DNA of 8,788 nt from an uncultured Lachnospiraceae bacterium (lineage in GTDB: Bacteria; Bacillota; Clostridia; Lachnospirales; Lachnospiraceae), in the NCBI GenBank assembly GCA_934371475.1, contig CAKRNX010000092.1:1-8788 (forward strand), given 5' to 3'. Positions 6,506 through 8,788 of this stretch are shown one piece after another; positions within the stretch are counted from its first letter, which is position 1, and each line of letters opens with the position of its first letter. A program made the position numbers and the translations under genes. The notes beneath the pieces are model-generated. The model worked only from the letters and a program-made list of their open reading frames with translations, searched no databases and had not been told where the DNA came from.

Positions 6506-7566
6506 AATAAACTTCCTCCTGTCTCATCAAAATAGTTGATTTTCATGGCAGCACGCACATCTTTCAGGGTAGCTGCCGCTTTCTCTCTGGCAGTCTCGCT
6601 GCCCTTCTTCAGGATCTCATATACTTCCGGGATCCGCTCTTCCCACATTTTCCGGCGTTCTCTGATGGGAGCCAGCTCCTCCTGCATCACGTTGTTCAGG
6701 AATTTCTTTACCTTGACGTCTCCCAGACCGCCTCTCCTATAATGGGCTTTCAGTTCATCCAGATTTGCATATTCAGGAAGGTATTGTTCAAAATGTTCCG
6801 GACGACAGAATGCATCGAGATAAATGAAGACAGGATTGCCCTCTACCTGTCCCGGATCTTCCACCCGAAGGTGATTCTGATCTGTAAACATGGACATGAT
6901 TTTCTTCTTTACCACATCCGCCTCATCAGACAGATAGATACAGTTGCCCAGAGACTTGCTCATTTTTGCTTTTCCATCAATACCCGGCAGCCGCAGGCAG
7001 GCCTGATTGGACGGGAGCACGATCTCCGGCTCCGTCAGAGTCTCTCCGTACACACTGTTAAATTTATGTACAATCTCCTTACACTGTTCCAGCATGGGCA
7101 GCTGATCTTCTCCTACCGGAACCGCCGTGGCACGAAATGCCGTAATATCGGCAGCCTGACTGATCGGATAGCAGAAAAACCCTACCGGAATACTGACTTC
7201 AAAATTTCGCTGCTGAATCTCCGCTTTCACTGTAGGATTGCGCTGTACCCTGGACACCGTCACCAGGTTCATATAATAAAATGTCAGTTCCGTCAGTTCC
7301 GGAACCATGGACTGAATAAAGATCGTTGCTTTACTCGGATCAATCCCGCAGGCAAGGTAATCCAGTGCAACCTGGATAATATTCTGACGCACCTTTTCCG
7401 GATGCTCTGCATTATCTGTCAGCGCCTGCGCATCCGCAATCATAATATAAATTTCATCATATATACCGGAATTCTGCAGCTTCACACGCTCAGCCAGCGA
7501 ACCTACATAATGTCCTACGTGAAGCCGTCCTGTAGGGCGGTCACCTGTCAAAATAACCTTTTTCAT
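6502..7566 (-). CDS. trpS: Tryptophanyl-tRNA synthetase (class Ic aminoacyl-tRNA synthetase)
   Basis: Charges tRNA-Trp with tryptophan using ATP. At 354 residues it has the normal length. The HIGH-type signature is HVGH at 16-19 within TGDRPTGRLHVGHYVGSL, and KMSKS is perfect at 201-205. The tryptophan-pocket and dimer segments YPISQAADI (133-141) and VGEDQ (151-155) are present. The TGDRPTG opening marks the TrpRS branch common in streptococci and many Clostridia, unlike the GIQPSG form of Bacillus. That branch may differ in sensitivity to the inhibitor indolmycin, which cannot be judged from sequence alone. The ATG at 7566 has AGGAGA about 8 bases upstream. It is the first gene of a two-gene unit with icd, driven by a consensus promoter about 65 bases upstream. 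The short leader leaves no room for a T-box, the usual control of synthetase genes in this phylum. Confidence 0.97.
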   Translation of the reverse strand: MKKVILTGDRPTGRLHVGHYVGSLAERVKLQNSGIYDEIYIMIADAQALTDNAEHPEKVRQNIIQVALDYLACGIDPSKATIFIQSMVPELTELTFYYMNLVTVSRVQRNPTVKAEIQQRNFEVSIPVGFFCYPISQAADITAFRATAVPVGEDQLPMLEQCKEIVHKFNSVYGETLTEPEIVLPSNQACLRLPGIDGKAKMSKSLGNCIYLSDEADVVKKKIMSMFTDQNHLRVEDPGQVEGNPVFIYLDAFCRPEHFEQYLPEYANLDELKAHYRRGGLGDVKVKKFLNNVMQEELAPIRERRKMWEERIPEVYEILKKGSETAREKAAATLKDVRAAMKINYFDETGGSLL

Positions 7567-7629
7567 TGTCTGCTCTCCTATTCTCCGACTCCCGGACTTC
7601 TCTTGCTCCGCCGTGGATGCCTGATTTCG

Positions 7630-7659
7630 ATTATAATCTTAGTGCCCGCTCCCTGTCAA
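7630..7659 (-). promoter_or_regulatory. Sigma-A promoter of the trpS-icd operon
   Basis: On the minus strand TTGACA (7659-7654) and TATAAT (7635-7630) are both perfect consensus, separated by 18 bp. Transcription should start near 7623 and leave a leader of about 57 bases with only a 4-bp stem (TCCG/CGGA). Its -35 lies 3 bp from the -35 of the divergent thiC promoter. Confidence 0.88.
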
Positions 7660-7662
7660 CTA

Positions 7663-7692
7663 TTGCATGATGCATGGAAACTGTGCTATAAT
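7663..7692 (+). promoter_or_regulatory. Promoter of the TPP riboswitch-thiC transcript
   Basis: TTGCAT (7663-7668) and a perfect TATAAT (7687-7692) are 18 bp apart. A TG at 7684-7685 makes an extended -10 (TGCTATAAT), which would offset the weaker -35. The expected start is near 7699, about 20 bases before the riboswitch core. Confidence 0.82.
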
Positions 7693-7715
7693 AAAAAACA
7701 GAGAATTTTGCTAAT

Positions 7716-7806
7716 AACGGGGAGCTGGTGAAAACCGGCTGAGAGGAAGCGTAATTCCGCTTCGACCCATAATAACCTGATTTGGATAATGCCAACGTAG
7801 GGACAC
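7716..7806 (+). promoter_or_regulatory. TPP riboswitch (THI element) upstream of thiC
   Basis: RNA aptamer that binds thiamine pyrophosphate and, in this family, shuts off thiamine genes. The conserved blocks appear in order: GGGG (7719-7722), CGGCTGAGAGGAA, CGACCC, AACCTGATTTGG, GATAATGCCAACG and TAGGGA. Visible helices: AGCTGGT/ACCGGCT (7723-7729 with 7734-7740, GAAA loop), GAAGCG/CGCTTC (7746-7751 with 7758-7763), TTGG/CCAA (7782-7785 with 7792-7795), and CCT/AGG (7776-7778 with 7799-7801). The closing P1 helix is not obvious. The next gene is thiC, as expected, and an intrinsic terminator follows 24 bases downstream, so control is probably by premature termination. Confidence 0.95.
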
Positions 7807-7829
7807 AGATGTATTTTATGTATCTGACT

Positions 7830-7855
7830 GAGATGCCCCATGGCATCTCTTTTTT
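7830..7855 (+). terminator. Intrinsic terminator of the TPP riboswitch expression platform
   Basis: GAGATGCC (7830-7837) and GGCATCTC (7842-7849) form a perfect 8-bp stem with a CCAT loop, followed at once by six T residues (7850-7855). It lies between aptamer and thiC, so TPP binding should favour it. An alternative helix, GTATCT (7820-7825) with AGATGC (7831-7836), would use up its 5' arm and could act as antiterminator; that role is inference. Confidence 0.9.
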
Positions 7856-7914
7856 GTGCTGTTGGATGACGGGTGTCAGAAGATCTGCTCCGCCTGTCCG
7901 CACGAACCAATCAG

Positions 7915-7929
7915 AACAGGGTCCCTGTT
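7915..7929. repeat. Perfect 15-bp palindrome in the thiC leader
   Basis: AACAGGG-T-CCCTGTT is a perfect inverted repeat around one base, lying between the riboswitch terminator and thiC. As RNA it could form a 6-bp stem with a 3-base loop; as DNA it has the shape of a dimeric-regulator site. There is no T-run after it, so it is not a terminator. Its function is unknown. Confidence 0.6.
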
Positions 7930-7950
7930 ACTTTCTCTGCACCGTATTAG

Positions 7951-7978
7951 TTTGTTAATCCGACACAACTGTTATGAT
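7951..7978 (+). promoter_or_regulatory. Weak candidate second promoter directly before thiC
   Basis: TTTGTT/TTGTTA (7951-7957) lies 15-16 bp before TATGAT (7973-7978). If real it would start thiC downstream of the riboswitch and give TPP-independent basal transcription. Spacing and boxes are suboptimal and chance is possible in AT-rich DNA. The remaining bases from 7856 to 8009 show no gene and no other clear signal. Confidence 0.25.
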
Positions 7979-8009
7979 ACGGGGCAAATAATCATATGGA
8001 GGAAATCAG

Positions 8010-8788
8010 ATGAGAAATTACACAACACAGATGGATGCCGCACGAAAGGGGATCGTCACTCCCGAAATAGAAACAGTCGCCCGGAAAGAACATATGCCGA
8101 CAGAGACTCTGATGGAATTGGTTGCACAGGGAAAAGTGGCCATCTGTGCCAATAAAAATCATGCCTGCCTGGATCCCGAAGGTGTCGGCAGCATGCTGCG
8201 CACCAAGATCAATGTCAACCTCGGCGTATCCAGAGACTGCAAGGATTATGATATCGAAATGCAGAAAGTCATGAGCGCGGTAGAACTGGGCGCAGAAGCC
8301 ATCATGGATCTGTCCAGCCACGGAAATACCCAGCCGTTCCGTCGGAAGCTGACCAGCGAATGCCCGGTCATGATCGGTACCGTTCCGGTGTATGACAGCG
8401 TGATCCACTATCAGAGAGACCTGGCCACATTAACCGCACAGGATTTTATTGATGTCGTGCGCCTTCACGCGCAGGATGGCGTGGATTTCGTCACACTGCA
8501 CTGCGGCATCACCCGCAAGACGATTGACCAGATCCGCAGGCACAAGCGCAAAATGAACATTGTAAGCCGCGGCGGCAGCCTTGTTTTCGCCTGGATGAGC
8601 ATGACCGGCGAAGAAAATCCGTTCTATGAGCATTTTGATGAAATTCTGGATATCTGTGAAAAATATGACGTGACGATCTCCCTCGGCGATGCATGCCGTC
8701 CTGGCTGCCTGGCCGATGCCACAGATGTCTGTCAGATCGAAGAACTCGTCCGCCTCGGCGAACTGACCAAACGCGCCTGGGCTCACAA
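8010..8788 (+). CDS. thiC: Phosphomethylpyrimidine synthase ThiC (partial, C-terminus beyond right edge)
   Basis: Radical-SAM enzyme that rearranges aminoimidazole ribotide (AIR) into hydroxymethylpyrimidine phosphate, the pyrimidine half of thiamine. My translation gives 259 codons plus two bases before the edge; Firmicute ThiC has about 430 residues, so some 60 percent is present. Family blocks seen: MRNYTTQMDAARKG at the start, ANKNH at 47-51, LRTKINVNLGVS at 63-74, AIMDLSSHGNT at 97-107, IGTVPVYD at 122-129, NIVSRGGS at 183-190, and SLGDACRPGC at 224-233. It lacks the long N-terminal extension of proteobacterial ThiC, as usual in Clostridia. The C-terminal CX2CX4C iron-sulfur motif lies outside the window, so its integrity cannot be judged. 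The ATG at 8010 has GGAGGA about 8 bases upstream. The TPP riboswitch and terminator just upstream confirm the thiamine role and indicate feedback by the pathway end product. Confidence 0.97.
   Translation, partial: MRNYTTQMDAARKGIVTPEIETVARKEHMPTETLMELVAQGKVAICANKNHACLDPEGVGSMLRTKINVNLGVSRDCKDYDIEMQKVMSAVELGAEAIMDLSSHGNTQPFRRKLTSECPVMIGTVPVYDSVIHYQRDLATLTAQDFIDVVRLHAQDGVDFVTLHCGITRKTIDQIRRHKRKMNIVSRGGSLVFAWMSMTGEENPFYEHFDEILDICEKYDVTISLGDACRPGCLADATDVCQIEELVRLGELTKRAWAH

Noticed and set aside
5849..6535. A 228-codon plus-strand open frame opposite icd
   Set aside because: Complementary to conserved icd codons across its length, with no recognisable protein features.
6742..7731. A 329-codon plus-strand open frame opposite trpS
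   Set aside because: Antisense to a clear trpS gene, low-complexity composition, and it would run through the trpS promoter and the start of the thiC leader. No independent coding evidence.
7631..7903. Minus-strand open frames across the riboswitch region
   Set aside because: They cover the riboswitch, terminator and two promoters on the opposite strand. The proteins have no family features, and regulatory RNA explains the sequence better.
7952..7968. TTGTTAATCCGACACAA as a second Rex operator before thiC
   Set aside because: The ends look Rex-like, but the repeat is 17 bp instead of the 18-bp spacing of Rex sites, and thiC is not a usual Rex target.
1..8788. CRISPR array, transposon, prophage or defence island
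   Set aside because: No repeated spacer structure, no transposase or integrase, no long terminal inverted repeats, no shift in composition. All genes are recognisable housekeeping functions.

Overview
The window reads as ordinary chromosomal DNA of an anaerobic Firmicute, most likely a Lachnospiraceae-type Clostridia. The evidence is the Rex regulator, the short Firmicute-type ThiC, the YdiF-like ABC-F protein beside rex, strong AGGAGG-type ribosome sites, consensus sigma-A promoters and G+C close to one half. This placement is inferred from protein style, not from a marker gene. I see no mobile element, CRISPR array, tRNA, rRNA or foreign-looking segment, and no previously undescribed system.

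Layout. From 3087 leftward on the minus strand runs a likely operon: rex (NADH/NAD+ sensing repressor), nnr (bifunctional repair of hydrated NAD(P)H) and alr (alanine racemase, cut by the left edge). The rex promoter is a textbook TTGACA-17-TATAAT, and an 18-bp Rex-type operator lies over its -35 box and spacer, which suggests autoregulation. Diverging from it on the plus strand is a 640-residue YdiF-like ABC-F ATPase (3244-5166). It ends at a long hairpin terminator (5183-5231) that also serves the convergent genes on its right.

From 7566 leftward on the minus strand lies a two-gene operon, trpS then icd, joined by a 4-base ATGA overlap. icd encodes a type II, eukaryote-like NADP isocitrate dehydrogenase. 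Diverging from trpS is the thiamine gene thiC, cut by the right edge. Its leader carries a TPP riboswitch (7716-7806), an intrinsic terminator (7830-7855) and about 150 further bases with a palindrome. The trpS and thiC promoters stand back to back with their -35 boxes only 3 bp apart.

How the genes fit together. The left operon pairs a sensor of the NADH/NAD+ ratio with an enzyme that repairs damaged NADH and NADPH, so cofactor repair may be controlled by redox state. Alanine racemase supplies D-alanine for cell wall and is probably a co-transcribed passenger. The right block combines tryptophan charging, NADPH and 2-oxoglutarate supply, and thiamine pyrimidine synthesis shut off by TPP. The points most worth checking are the Rex operator embedded in its own promoter, the trpS-icd coupling, the riboswitch expression platform (no clear P1, competing hairpins), and the poorly placed ribosome site of the ABC-F gene.
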